From JBBRGK01 sp036741355 (lineage in GTDB: Bacteria > Chloroflexota > Dehalococcoidia > CAUJGQ01), in NCBI GenBank assembly GCA_036741355.1, contig DAINSK010000003.1, positions 1 through 64,000 on the forward strand: a stretch of 64,000 nucleotides of DNA, given 5' to 3'. A program made the translations under genes and the position numbers. Below are positions 9,324-16,990 of the stretch, in pieces (within the stretch, counting starts at the first letter, position 1; each line of letters opens with the position of its first letter). Below the pieces are notes generated by a model. The model saw nothing but the letters and a program-made list of their open reading frames with translations, did not search any database and had not been told where the DNA came from.

Positions 9324-12300
9324 TCGCTCCAGCCTCGTGGCCCGAGGCGTTGCCATAACCCCGCGGCAACCCACGGTGGGATGCCCTGGTAGATCACTGT
9401 TCCATCTATTAGCTGCTGCGGAGGCTTACCGCTGCAAAGGACCGCCGCCCGCTCGTACAGGCCCGGGAGCTGCGCCCCGAGGCGGCAAGCTAGTGTGCTT
9501 GACGACTTGTCGTATGCAAACAGGGGGATGCCGGTTGCCGCAGCGGCGAGGTACTTGACGAGCCGACTGTCTGCGACCTTGCACCCCCCCGCGACTAGGA
9601 AACCATAGCGGGCAGGGCGTGATAGGAACCGGTAGGCTCCGGTGCCTCGCATGCTAGCCACGTCAATCCAGCGATTCTGGCGGAAGTCGAACTTCTGGAG
9701 CGCCGGCCCCCCTGGGTTCCATGCCGACGGGAGGCACGCATGGATCTCACCAATCGTGGGCAACAGTGCCAGCAGGCTAGCGACAGCTGATGGATAGAAG
9801 ACGACATTGGTCCCAGTGGCTCCTGCGACCAACTCGCAGACGACCGGGATGTCAACGCCCTTAATCCCCGAGAGACAGACTTCGTCTGGGCTGCCTGGGT
9901 GCTGATGGCAGGATAGGTTACCATCGGACACATTGACGCACCGCTCCAGCTCCGCGATGAGCTGGTCAGACCGGTGACCAGCCAGGATTGCCTCATCGCG
10001 ACCCGGGAGCAACAGGATTGCCGGTGGGGCAACTGACCAGGACTCGGGGCGTAGAGTACGTGGGTCGAGGGATAAGTCGATGTGTCCGAGGGCGGACAGC
10101 AATCGCGCGGTCTCGAGCGGGTACCACGCAGCATCGTTTACCTGCTCCGCCAGCACTTCAAATGTTCGCCACTTGTCCGCCGTGGCGTAACAAACCGCGT
10201 CGAACAATACGTTCGGATCTACGTTAAGCGTTGGCTGGATCGGCTTGACTGCTGCAGCGAGCGTCTGCGGAACACTCGGAGTAACCTTTAGTGTCGCCTT
10301 CGCCCGGCCTGAGCCGCTATCCCCCGGCCTCGCCGGGAATCTCTTCGTCAGCCCGCAATTCGCGCAACGGCCCGCATGCGGCTGGTAGTAGCCCTGCACT
10401 GATCGCGCAGGCGCAATATACCAATGGTGCGCCCCAGTGAAACAGCTTGCGGCGGCCGGTACTGCAGGCACTAGCTTGGACCGGGGTTCGTCCTCCTCAT
10501 GACGAGCCCCAGGGGATGGCGCTATAGGTGTAAGCGCCGCCGGCACCTCGTCAGAGCGGTCCTGCGAGGGATTGAGCTGCGCAGGCAGCTTGGTCCTGAC
10601 TACTCCACCACTTACCCAGGCTTCGCTCGATGCTCCCACCGTGCTCGCGGCGGACAGCGCGGCCCAAGGACCATTACCGGTAAAGTCGTGCCCCAACCTC
10701 GTGTTGTTCCCTAGATCCACCGGTCGAGGATCATTGGCAGAGCGCAGCCGGAACGTAGCCGACGCTACGATATCCTTAGGTCGTGTCGCCGCGGTCGCAA
10801 CGGCATGGAGTTCTGCCCGGTAGTCACCACTCGGTAGGCCGCAGTCATCGAGCCGGATAGCTTGGCTGCCAATGGCTCCGATCTCGAAATCTTGATCCCT
10901 GGGTACTATGCCGCCCAGCCCCTGGGTACACGTGATAACTAGGCTCTCGACTGGCTTGTCGAGGGAACTCACCCGTATCTCGGGCGGCGCCGAGGTGTGC
11001 CACGTGGAAAGTCCCGGCAACTTGAACCCGTAGCCGGGAAGGACCTGGGTCCATGAGAGTGGAACTAGCATACCGAGGTTGGGATCATCCGTGGACGGCG
11101 TCGCCACCAGCTGGACCCGGTCGAAGGCGACCCAGCGCTCGGGAACACCGGAAAGAGTATCCGGCGTCCACGCACGATAACCCGGTCGCGCAGCTGTTGG
11201 TAGGATCGCAGCCACCTTTAGCGCTTGGGAGTCATGGGCGAGGACAATCGCCTCCGTCCCGAGCTCGATGCGATCGACCTCGGTGAACCGCTTCAACTCA
11301 GCGTCCTCGAGCAGTACCACCACGGCGTGCGCCAGGCGCACCAGTTCCGAGCCCGCCACTGGCCCACTAAGGCTCACGTTTGCCTGCAACAGGCCTGGTA
11401 TGGACACCAGCGACGCATCATTGATGCTCATCCATCCTGGGAATTCTCCTCGGTGGAGTTCCAGGAGCTCGCCGCATTCTTCGAAAGCGGCACGAGCAGC
11501 CACAGTCGCGTCGCTAGCCAAGCGGTACTCCCCTTCAGCTAGCCCGGCAGTATCCCTGCAAGCTACTCCCAGCACCAACTGCGCCCTGGGGTGCTGCCGA
11601 AGTGCGGCGACCAGCCGGAGCTTCCCCCCTTGTGTCAATGCTGCCTGACCCTGGTCAGGCCGTGCCGAACCGGGCCATGATTCCAACTCAAGTCTGGCCA
11701 CGTCGGCGATGCGATCCCGTACGAACGCATTGGTCTGCCACAAGTGCCGAGCTCGAGCGCTAAGGTTTGAGTGAGGCACCCAATCCTGCATCAGGCGAAG
11801 CGTGTCACGCTGAGACAGGAGCTGGTATGGGCGGAGGTCAAAAGCCTCGAAGAGATCAGCGAGGTGGCGGCGGTCGTCCTCACGCAGCAGGACCTGACTG
11901 AGCGGTAGACCAATGTGCCGACGGTGGTCAAAAGCCGTAGCCGTTGGCAGGCCCAGTCGTCCCTCGTTATCCCGGAGCCAACGATTCAGCGCATCCCAGA
12001 ATAGGAATGCTTGGCGCTGAAAGTCTTTCTGTGCATTTGACCGGCGCTCAGCGTCACCCGGCGCTAAGCGAAGTGCATCACCTAGACGCCCGTAGTAGTT
12101 GTTACCTGCCCACTGCTCATCGCTCCCCATCCGGTCGGCAATAATGCACGTGAACGCTAGTACAGCAAGAAATGGCGGGGCGCCCTCCCTACCATTCACC
12201 TGCCAGTCATGCAACCGTGACGCGTGAGAGTGGAATAGGGATCGGATACCGGGTGGCCGGACATGCAAGGTCGGTACAACTGCGTCGAGAAGGGCATTCT

Positions 12301-12484
12301 CTGGATCGTCTTGACCTTCCCCCACCTGAGCAGCCATCCGTGCAAGCACGGGTGGATCTAAGTCAAGGTAAACCGGTTGATCACGGTGTTGGCCAGCAAA
12401 GAACTCGCCGCAGATGGCGCGGTTCCAGGCATCGACACGCTGCCACATGTCCATGTCGATGGGTTGAAGTATCAGCTTGGTCAT
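9320..12484 (-). CDS. Large protein of unknown function in the helicase operon, 1054 aa
   Basis: I do not recognise this protein. It has no Walker A motif, nuclease signature or membrane segment that I can identify. Residues 1-250 look helical and aromatic (WDALNRWLRDN). Residues about 560-640 resemble a beta-sandwich (GDYRAELHAVATA). A possible zinc finger lies at 681-710 (C681, H685, H686, C707-x2-C710), preceded by a low-complexity Ala/Pro/Ser linker. Residues 770-1050 form a further globular domain. It overlaps the helicase start by ATGA, so the two are co-translated and probably form a complex. In size and position it might play the role of an accessory subunit such as DrmE, but I cannot claim homology. 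Confidence 0.7.
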   Translation of the reverse strand: MTKLILQPIDMDMWQRVDAWNRAICGEFFAGQHRDQPVYLDLDPPVLARMAAQVGEGQDDPENALLDAVVPTLHVRPPGIRSLFHSHASRLHDWQVNGREGAPPFLAVLAFTCIIADRMGSDEQWAGNNYYGRLGDALRLAPGDAERRSNAQKDFQRQAFLFWDALNRWLRDNEGRLGLPTATAFDHRRHIGLPLSQVLLREDDRRHLADLFEAFDLRPYQLLSQRDTLRLMQDWVPHSNLSARARHLWQTNAFVRDRIADVARLELESWPGSARPDQGQAALTQGGKLRLVAALRQHPRAQLVLGVACRDTAGLAEGEYRLASDATVAARAAFEECGELLELHRGEFPGWMSINDASLVSIPGLLQANVSLSGPVAGSELVRLAHAVVVLLEDAELKRFTEVDRIELGTEAIVLAHDSQALKVAAILPTAARPGYRAWTPDTLSGVPERWVAFDRVQLVATPSTDDPNLGMLVPLSWTQVLPGYGFKLPGLSTWHTSAPPEIRVSSLDKPVESLVITCTQGLGGIVPRDQDFEIGAIGSQAIRLDDCGLPSGDYRAELHAVATAATRPKDIVASATFRLRSANDPRPVDLGNNTRLGHDFTGNGPWAALSAASTVGASSEAWVSGGVVRTKLPAQLNPSQDRSDEVPAALTPIAPSPGARHEEDEPRSKLVPAVPAAASCFTGAHHWYIAPARSVQGYYQPHAGRCANCGLTKRFPARPGDSGSGRAKATLKVTPSVPQTLAAAVKPIQPTLNVDPNVLFDAVCYATADKWRTFEVLAEQVNDAAWYPLETARLLSALGHIDLSLDPRTLRPESWSVAPPAILLLPGRDEAILAGHRSDQLIAELERCVNVSDGNLSCHQHPGSPDEVCLSGIKGVDIPVVCELVAGATGTNVVFYPSAVASLLALLPTIGEIHACLPSAWNPGGPALQKFDFRQNRWIDVASMRGTGAYRFLSRPARYGFLVAGGCKVADSRLVKYLAAAATGIPLFAYDKSSSTLACRLGAQLPGLYERAAVLCSGKPPQQLIDGTVIYQGIPPWVAAGLWQRLGPRGWSE

Positions 12485-12789
12485 GCCTACCTGAACTTCG
12501 AGTACGATGCTGCGGCCTTGCTACTCCTGACGAGGTGCTCGAGGTCAGCGAGGTGGACACCAGGGGGTTGGAAGCTACGGGCCCAATATCAACCGCGAAC
12601 TCGCGGCCGGGCGAGTTGGTCCCTACCAATGCCCAGCATCCATCCCAGGGGACACCAAGATGGTACTCTTCATCGTCGGATCAGGCGTCGAACGCGGAGC
12701 CGTCGCCCGCGATGTGTTGACGACATCCTCGCCCGACGGCGTCGATATCAAACCCTTCTAGCCCAGCCGTTTGCCGCATGAGCGAGCGC
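12485..12789. other. Gap between the methyltransferase and the 1054-aa gene, no convincing gene
   Basis: About 300 bp separate these minus-strand genes, which is unusual in an otherwise overlapping operon. Frames on the plus strand read through parts of it (for example VLEVSEVDTRGLEATGP from about 12535), but none has a start with a ribosome site or a family I know. It could hold an internal promoter or a decayed small gene. Confidence 0.4.
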
Positions 12790-14187
12790 CTACCTACCAC
12801 TGACCGCTGCGCCGGCTCTTAAAACATCCTGCGTCCGGATGGGCGGGAGCGTAGCGGTCAAGGGTTTATCCGTCGATGCAGCGGCTGGACTCTGTGGGAG
12901 ATCAACTCTCAGATGCTGAAGCAACGACCCAAGTACCTCGGCCATTAGTGGAGCAACGGCGTTACCTACCTGGGTATAGCGCGGACATTCGCGCACCCGT
13001 TTGTCTCCACCAGTCGTGTACTTTCCCCGGAACTGGTACCAATCAGGGAAAGACTGGAGCCGCGCATATTCCCGCACAGTGAGGATTCGCGGCTCGGAAT
13101 AGTGCAGCACGTCATCCGGTAGAGTCGTCAACGTATGAGCCGGCTTATTCTCGTCCAGAACGTAGATACTGTGCTTTCTAAGACCTAGGATTTCTTTTTC
13201 CTCAGGAGAGAGCTTTACTCCCCTCCTACAGGTGTCAAGCATAATTCGAAATCGACGGCTCACCGCGGGTGTGTGGTTCGCCAACCGTAAACTATTCGGT
13301 GGAGTAAAGTCTCTAGTTCCGTGCAACATTCGCTGATAGTCTGTCCTAGGACCACGATAGAGCATCTGTTTGAAACCAGGAGAATCATAACAAGGGACTG
13401 TCTGTCTACCACCTATCTCAAGGTCAGAAATAGCCTCTTTAACTGAAATTGGCCTATCGGTAGGCAGTCCCTTGCATTTCAAAAATGAATCTCGTATAGC
13501 CTTCAGCTCCTCAAATGGTTCTATTATGCGTTCGCCAAGCACATCTCGACGAATACCAATGGCAATGTAACGCGGCCTGGCTTGCGCCACACCGTAATCC
13601 GCTGCACGAATGGTATCGGCATAGACTTCGTACCCAATTTCGTCAAGGGTATCCTTGATGGCCTGCGAAAATGCGGCACGTTGGCTGGGTTTCCCAGCCT
13701 TATGAACCGACGATTGCTTCTTTCCAAAGGCGACTGTGATGCCTTGAACGTTTTCGACCAAGAGGTAATCAGGACGAACTAGATTCACAAACTCAACATA
13801 ATGGCTAAACATGTCGTTCCGTGGATCATCGTGGCTTCGCTTACCGGCAAAAGAGAAGCCCTGGCAGGGGGGGCCACCAGCAATAAGTGTGACCTGTCCT
13901 TGAAGAGCGCGGATTTCTTCCCGGTACTCGGCAATGAATCGCCCCACTTCATGGGGTTCTTGTGGTAGCCAGTTAGGCCATTCGTAGCCGACCGGCTTAT
14001 TGGCATCAAGTAGGTTGGCATGGAGAGTGTCAAACGCAAACCCATCGCGCTCAATAGCAAACAGTCCACGCCAGCCTGACTCCATGAGACCAAGGGAGAG
14101 TCCACCGCAGCCGGCAAAGAGGTCGATGAAAGTGCCAGGTGCGGTGAGTCTTTCTCCTCGTACGAGGCCATTACGTCTGTTCGGCAC
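12790..14187 (-). CDS. C5-cytosine DNA methyltransferase, about 465 aa
   Basis: The ten-motif layout of cytosine-5 methyltransferases is complete: motif I FIDLFAGCGGLS (residues 20-31), motif IV GGPPCQGFS with the catalytic Cys, motif VI LLVENVQGI, motif VIII ARPRYIAIGI, and motif X with TQVGNAVAPL near the end. It methylates cytosine in an unknown recognition sequence. A GTG start at 14187 puts motif I at residue 20, as usual, with GGAG upstream. The frame is open to an ATG at 14433, but that 82-codon extension is not methyltransferase-like. The gene is visibly AT-richer than its neighbours, suggesting separate acquisition. It could be the DrmMII-like modification subunit of the island, or an independent restriction-modification methylase. 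Confidence 0.88.
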   Translation of the reverse strand: MPNRRNGLVRGERLTAPGTFIDLFAGCGGLSLGLMESGWRGLFAIERDGFAFDTLHANLLDANKPVGYEWPNWLPQEPHEVGRFIAEYREEIRALQGQVTLIAGGPPCQGFSFAGKRSHDDPRNDMFSHYVEFVNLVRPDYLLVENVQGITVAFGKKQSSVHKAGKPSQRAAFSQAIKDTLDEIGYEVYADTIRAADYGVAQARPRYIAIGIRRDVLGERIIEPFEELKAIRDSFLKCKGLPTDRPISVKEAISDLEIGGRQTVPCYDSPGFKQMLYRGPRTDYQRMLHGTRDFTPPNSLRLANHTPAVSRRFRIMLDTCRRGVKLSPEEKEILGLRKHSIYVLDENKPAHTLTTLPDDVLHYSEPRILTVREYARLQSFPDWYQFRGKYTTGGDKRVRECPRYTQVGNAVAPLMAEVLGSLLQHLRVDLPQSPAAASTDKPLTATLPPIRTQDVLRAGAAVSGR

Positions 14188-14506
14188 TCTATGCTCCGTT
14201 GAAGAGGTATCCGCCCTGAGTGGCTTTCGGTGAATGTTACGGCAGCCACTCGGTCTTCTTGTGCCCCGACGCCGAGAAGGACCGAGACTGCTCAAAGTCG
14301 TCGAGGCTAGTCTGAGCGACAACCCAGATCGTAGCCTCTGCTGTAGGTGGCCAAGCTTTGCGGTTGCGATGTTGGGTTCCATGCTTGAGAGGCCCAGTTT
14401 CTCCACTAGATCATTCCCGGAGTACCCTGCCAATCAGCACATTCATTTTGAACTCTCCCGCCCTCATACAGCCATCGCCAGATAACAACGACGCATACGC
14501 AGCACC
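14188..14506. promoter_or_regulatory. Divergent intergenic region between methyltransferase and DNA glycosylase
   Basis: If the methyltransferase starts at 14187, this 319-bp segment is the shared upstream region of two divergent genes that act on the same DNA modification (5mC writing and T:G repair). It would be the natural place for control of both. I cannot point to a confident -35/-10 pair. Confidence 0.35.
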
Positions 14507-15289
14507 ATGGGTGACGGGGTAAGGTCAAACGTGTCCGCTATGCGCCCGCGCCCCCCTATTTCTCAGCCGCCTGAATCAGCGGGCTGCGACGAGCACCTCG
14601 AAACCCCTCATGCCATTCACGGTCTGGCCGAGGCGAACTGTACCCACTGCCACGCCGAGCTTACTACTACAATCTTGGAGTGGGCGGGTCAGGAGCTGCG
14701 GCGCCTGCCATGGCGAAGTGCTGAGCGCAGCCCTTATCAGCTCGTCGTCGCTGAGGTGCTTCTTCAGCAGACAACGGCGGCAGCAGTTGCCCGTATACTC
14801 CCCGATCTGGTCCAGCGCTACCCAGACTGGACCGCACTCACCGAGGCCTCACTCAACGAGCTGGAAGCGGCCCTACAGCCCCTCGGTTTACATCGACGAA
14901 GGGCACGCGTTCTCCAAGCACTTGCTCAGTCCGTCTGCCACCGTGGAGCGCTCCCCTCAATGGCGGAGGAACTCAGCACCCTACCAGGCATCGGTCAATA
15001 CATGAGCCGCGCGATCGCGGTCCAGCTCACTGGCGAACGCGTGGCGCCGATAGATGTTAACGTCGCACGGGTGCTTGAGCGCATCTTTGGGCCTCGCCAA
15101 CTTGCTGACATACGGTATGACCCTTACCTGCAAGCCCTAGCACTAGCCGTGCTCCCGCATGACGAGCCGGCCCTGTTTGCGTATGCGATTCTCGACTTTG
15201 CAGCAGCTATCTGTCGGGCTCGTCACCCGCGCTGCTCGGATTGTCCAGTCCTTCGCTGCGGTTACCGAGCGACACACGGAGCAAAGTGA
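14507..15289 (+). CDS. HhH-GPD DNA glycosylase, likely T:G mismatch (MIG-type) enzyme, 260 aa
   Basis: This is an endonuclease III/MutY superfamily protein. It has the LPWR and PY lead-in (67-77), VLLQQTT (84-90), the helix-hairpin-helix LPGIGQYMS (159-167), the catalytic aspartate D183 in PIDVNVARV, and an iron-sulfur loop C236-x6-C243-x2-C246-x4-C251 (the family norm is x5 in the last gap). The residue matching the endonuclease III lysine is Tyr165 (GQY), as in the archaeal T:G mismatch glycosylase MIG, where the motif is GKY. MIG-type enzymes repair thymine made by deamination of 5-methylcytosine, so divergence from a C5 methyltransferase supports that role, analogous to Vsr beside Dcm. 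MutY is the alternative, but its usual Ser at this position is absent. Confidence 0.8.
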   Translation: MGDGVRSNVSAMRPRPPISQPPESAGCDEHLETPHAIHGLAEANCTHCHAELTTTILEWAGQELRRLPWRSAERSPYQLVVAEVLLQQTTAAAVARILPDLVQRYPDWTALTEASLNELEAALQPLGLHRRRARVLQALAQSVCHRGALPSMAEELSTLPGIGQYMSRAIAVQLTGERVAPIDVNVARVLERIFGPRQLADIRYDPYLQALALAVLPHDEPALFAYAILDFAAAICRARHPRCSDCPVLRCGYRATHGAK

Positions 15290-15933
15290 GCGCACCTGTT
15301 CGTGCCCACAAGGGACGTGAGGGTAGCAACGATCACCCGCTGCTACGGCATTCGGCTTTCCCCGATATAAAGAGGCCTGAGATGGCCGAATCACCTGGCG
15401 GTCGGTCGCGAGTGAGGGGGAATTTCCTGTCCTCGCGCCAGAAGCAGGCGCGTACTGTCCCGAGCACCCTGACGCCAATGCTGCGCTTTATGGCGGTGTT
15501 CTTGGGAGATAAATGGCGGTGTCCTCGTCTAGCGGGGTAGCGGCTAAGCTGTCTGTCAACCCAGCCAGGGCATCGCTCTAATCTCTGGCGATAACCGCCG
15601 TTAGACGGAGAGTTGCCAACCCGGCCACGCGTGGCACTGCCCCATGGCCACGCCGTAAGGGGCGATAACCGCTCCGTCTAATCTCTACAGCGCCGATTAG
15701 AGTAGCGTTCGAAGCGGCGCACGCACCCTCGTGGAGGCCGGTCCTGGCAACGCCACGCCGTTTCTGACCGCCACAAAGCGGACAACACCGCCACCAACCA
15801 GACAAATTTACAGCTTCCCGTGCCGCCCTGCTCCCCATTGGGTCGCACTATGCCCTGTTACGGAAAGTGGACGGTTACGATGAACATCGGAGATTTCAAG
15901 GGCTTCTTCGACTTGCAAAGGGACGAATGACGT
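15290..15933. other. Non-coding repeat-rich stretch downstream of the glycosylase
   Basis: I find no credible gene in these 640 bp. From about 15578 to 15686 short repeats are interleaved: CTAATCTCT at 15578-15586 and again at 15678-15686, GGCGATAACCGC at 15587-15598 and 15661-15672, and the inverted pair GTTAGACGGAG (15600-15610) and CTCCGTCTAA (15672-15681). The pattern suggests remains of mobile-element ends or a recombination region. Confidence 0.5.
15578..15686. repeat. Interleaved direct and inverted short repeats
   Basis: Two copies of CTAATCTCT lie exactly 100 bp apart, two copies of GGCGATAACCGC lie inside them, and an 11-bp imperfect inverted pair (GTTAGACGGAG and CTCCGTCTAAT) joins them. 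Read directly from the sequence. The function is unknown. Confidence 0.65.
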
Positions 15934-16065
15934 ATGTTGCCGGCCACTCAGCAAGAGATTGAACACGTTACTGAGTACATGAAGTCGCAAGCGCCGGACT
16001 TGACCGTGCTACTCGCGCTCCATCTACGCCCGCGAAGCTCCATGATCAGTCGCACGAACTGGTAG
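15934..16065 (+). pseudogene. Truncated 43-codon ORF, likely a broken gene start
   Basis: The frame begins MLPATQQEIEHVTEYMKSQA and stops after 43 codons, shortly before the transposase remnant. The first 25 residues look like a genuine helical N-terminus, whereas the last 15 are basic and out of character. The simplest reading is the 5' end of a gene cut off by an insertion or deletion. The original product is unknown. Confidence 0.35.
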
Positions 16066-16235
16066 GTATGCGGCGAGACGGAGATACGCCCCAACGACCG
16101 GAACGGGGCCGCGCTCGCCCGCAGGCTCAGCCGCGCCGCGTCCCGCAGCAGCCGGCAGCCGGGTGCCCGTCGCCCGTCTCGCCGCCGCGCAGGCTGCGCT
16201 CGGCGCGGTAGAGTCGCGAACGAAGTAGGGGCGGG

Positions 16236-16550
16236 CTAAGCTGCCAACCGCGATTGGGCTGAACATTTCTGGAGGAGACGATCTTCGACGTGGGTGAAAC
16301 CGGTGATGATGGCATCCTCCAGAGACTCCCAGGTCGTGTAGCGCCGCTCGGGGAGTTCGTGCCGCTTGATCACGCCGAAGATCGCTTCGATGTCGTTCAG
16401 CTCCGGACTGTAGGTTGGCAGGTAGAAGAAGTAGATGCGCTGCTCTCGCAGCATCGGCAGCGCCACCTTGACGACCCCACTGCGGTACATGCTGCCGACG
16501 CCGAAAACGATGAGCGAGATATGTTGATCCCTCGGTTGGTACGATTGGAC
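16236..16550 (-). pseudogene. IS630-family transposase C-terminal remnant
   Basis: The translation carries the IS630 DDE signature FYLPTYSPELNDIEAIFGVI followed by KRHELPERRYTT, typical of the last catalytic glutamate region. The preceding DNASxHRS-like segment, which should hold the second aspartate, reads GVGSMYRSG and so has lost it. Only about 100 codons remain and no full-length frame or clear terminal inverted repeats are visible. This is a decayed insertion sequence and supports a history of transposition beside the integrase. Confidence 0.75.
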
Positions 16551-16568
16551 ACATTGGGTTATATGTCA

Positions 16569-16835
16569 TTAACCAGATGCCTGGCCACCTTTGCCAGGCT
16601 TCGGCCAACCTTGCAACCACCAGCGTTTACCCGTGAGCAGATGCACCCGGCCCCGGTCACCGGCGCGGTACAGGATGCCGAAGTGCCTCAGGCAGAGGCG
16701 ATCGGGAAATTGGTAGCGCTCCTGTCCGGCAACACGCTGTTCCTCCGAACGCGGCTGGTCGCAGGCGAGGGTGTACCAGACGGGCGGGGCTTCCCCGCCG
16801 CAGAATAAACAACCCGGCATACGGCGGCGCGCCAT
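16569..16835 (-). CDS. Small Cys-containing hypothetical protein, about 88 aa
   Basis: The frame starts MARRRMPGCLFCGGEA and contains C-x2-C near the N-terminus and further Cys and His residues (ACDQ, RLCLRHFG), so it may bind one zinc ion. The composition looks protein-like (YQFPDRLCLRHFGILYRAGD). It is divergent from the integrase gene 155 bp away and could be an element-borne small protein, but no family is recognised. Start codons at 16844, 16835 or 16820 are all possible. Confidence 0.45.
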   Translation of the reverse strand: MARRRMPGCLFCGGEAPPVWYTLACDQPRSEEQRVAGQERYQFPDRLCLRHFGILYRAGDRGRVHLLTGKRWWLQGWPKPGKGGQASG

Positions 16836-16930
16836 GCTGCACATTTTAGCATATATGTTCTATACGGTTCGACGACCGGCTTGGAGCCGGCTTGCGAGCG
16901 GGCGGGCGGGCAAGCCACAATCTGCCGCTC

Positions 16931-16960
16931 TTGCAGTTCGCGGAGACAGTATAGTACAAT
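16931..16960 (+). promoter_or_regulatory. Candidate sigma-70 promoter of the integrase gene
   Basis: TTGCAG at 16931-16936 and TACAAT at 16955-16960 are separated by 18 bp and precede the integrase ATG by about 30 bp, with a GAGGTG ribosome site in between. Sequence match only. Confidence 0.4.
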
Positions 16961-16990
16961 TGATTTATTGATGTAGAAGAGGTGCGGAAT

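Noticed and set aside
14188..14433. N-terminal extension of the methyltransferase to an ATG at 14433
   Set aside because: The residues are not methyltransferase-like and motif I sits at residue 20 from the GTG at 14187, which has an SD-like GGAG.
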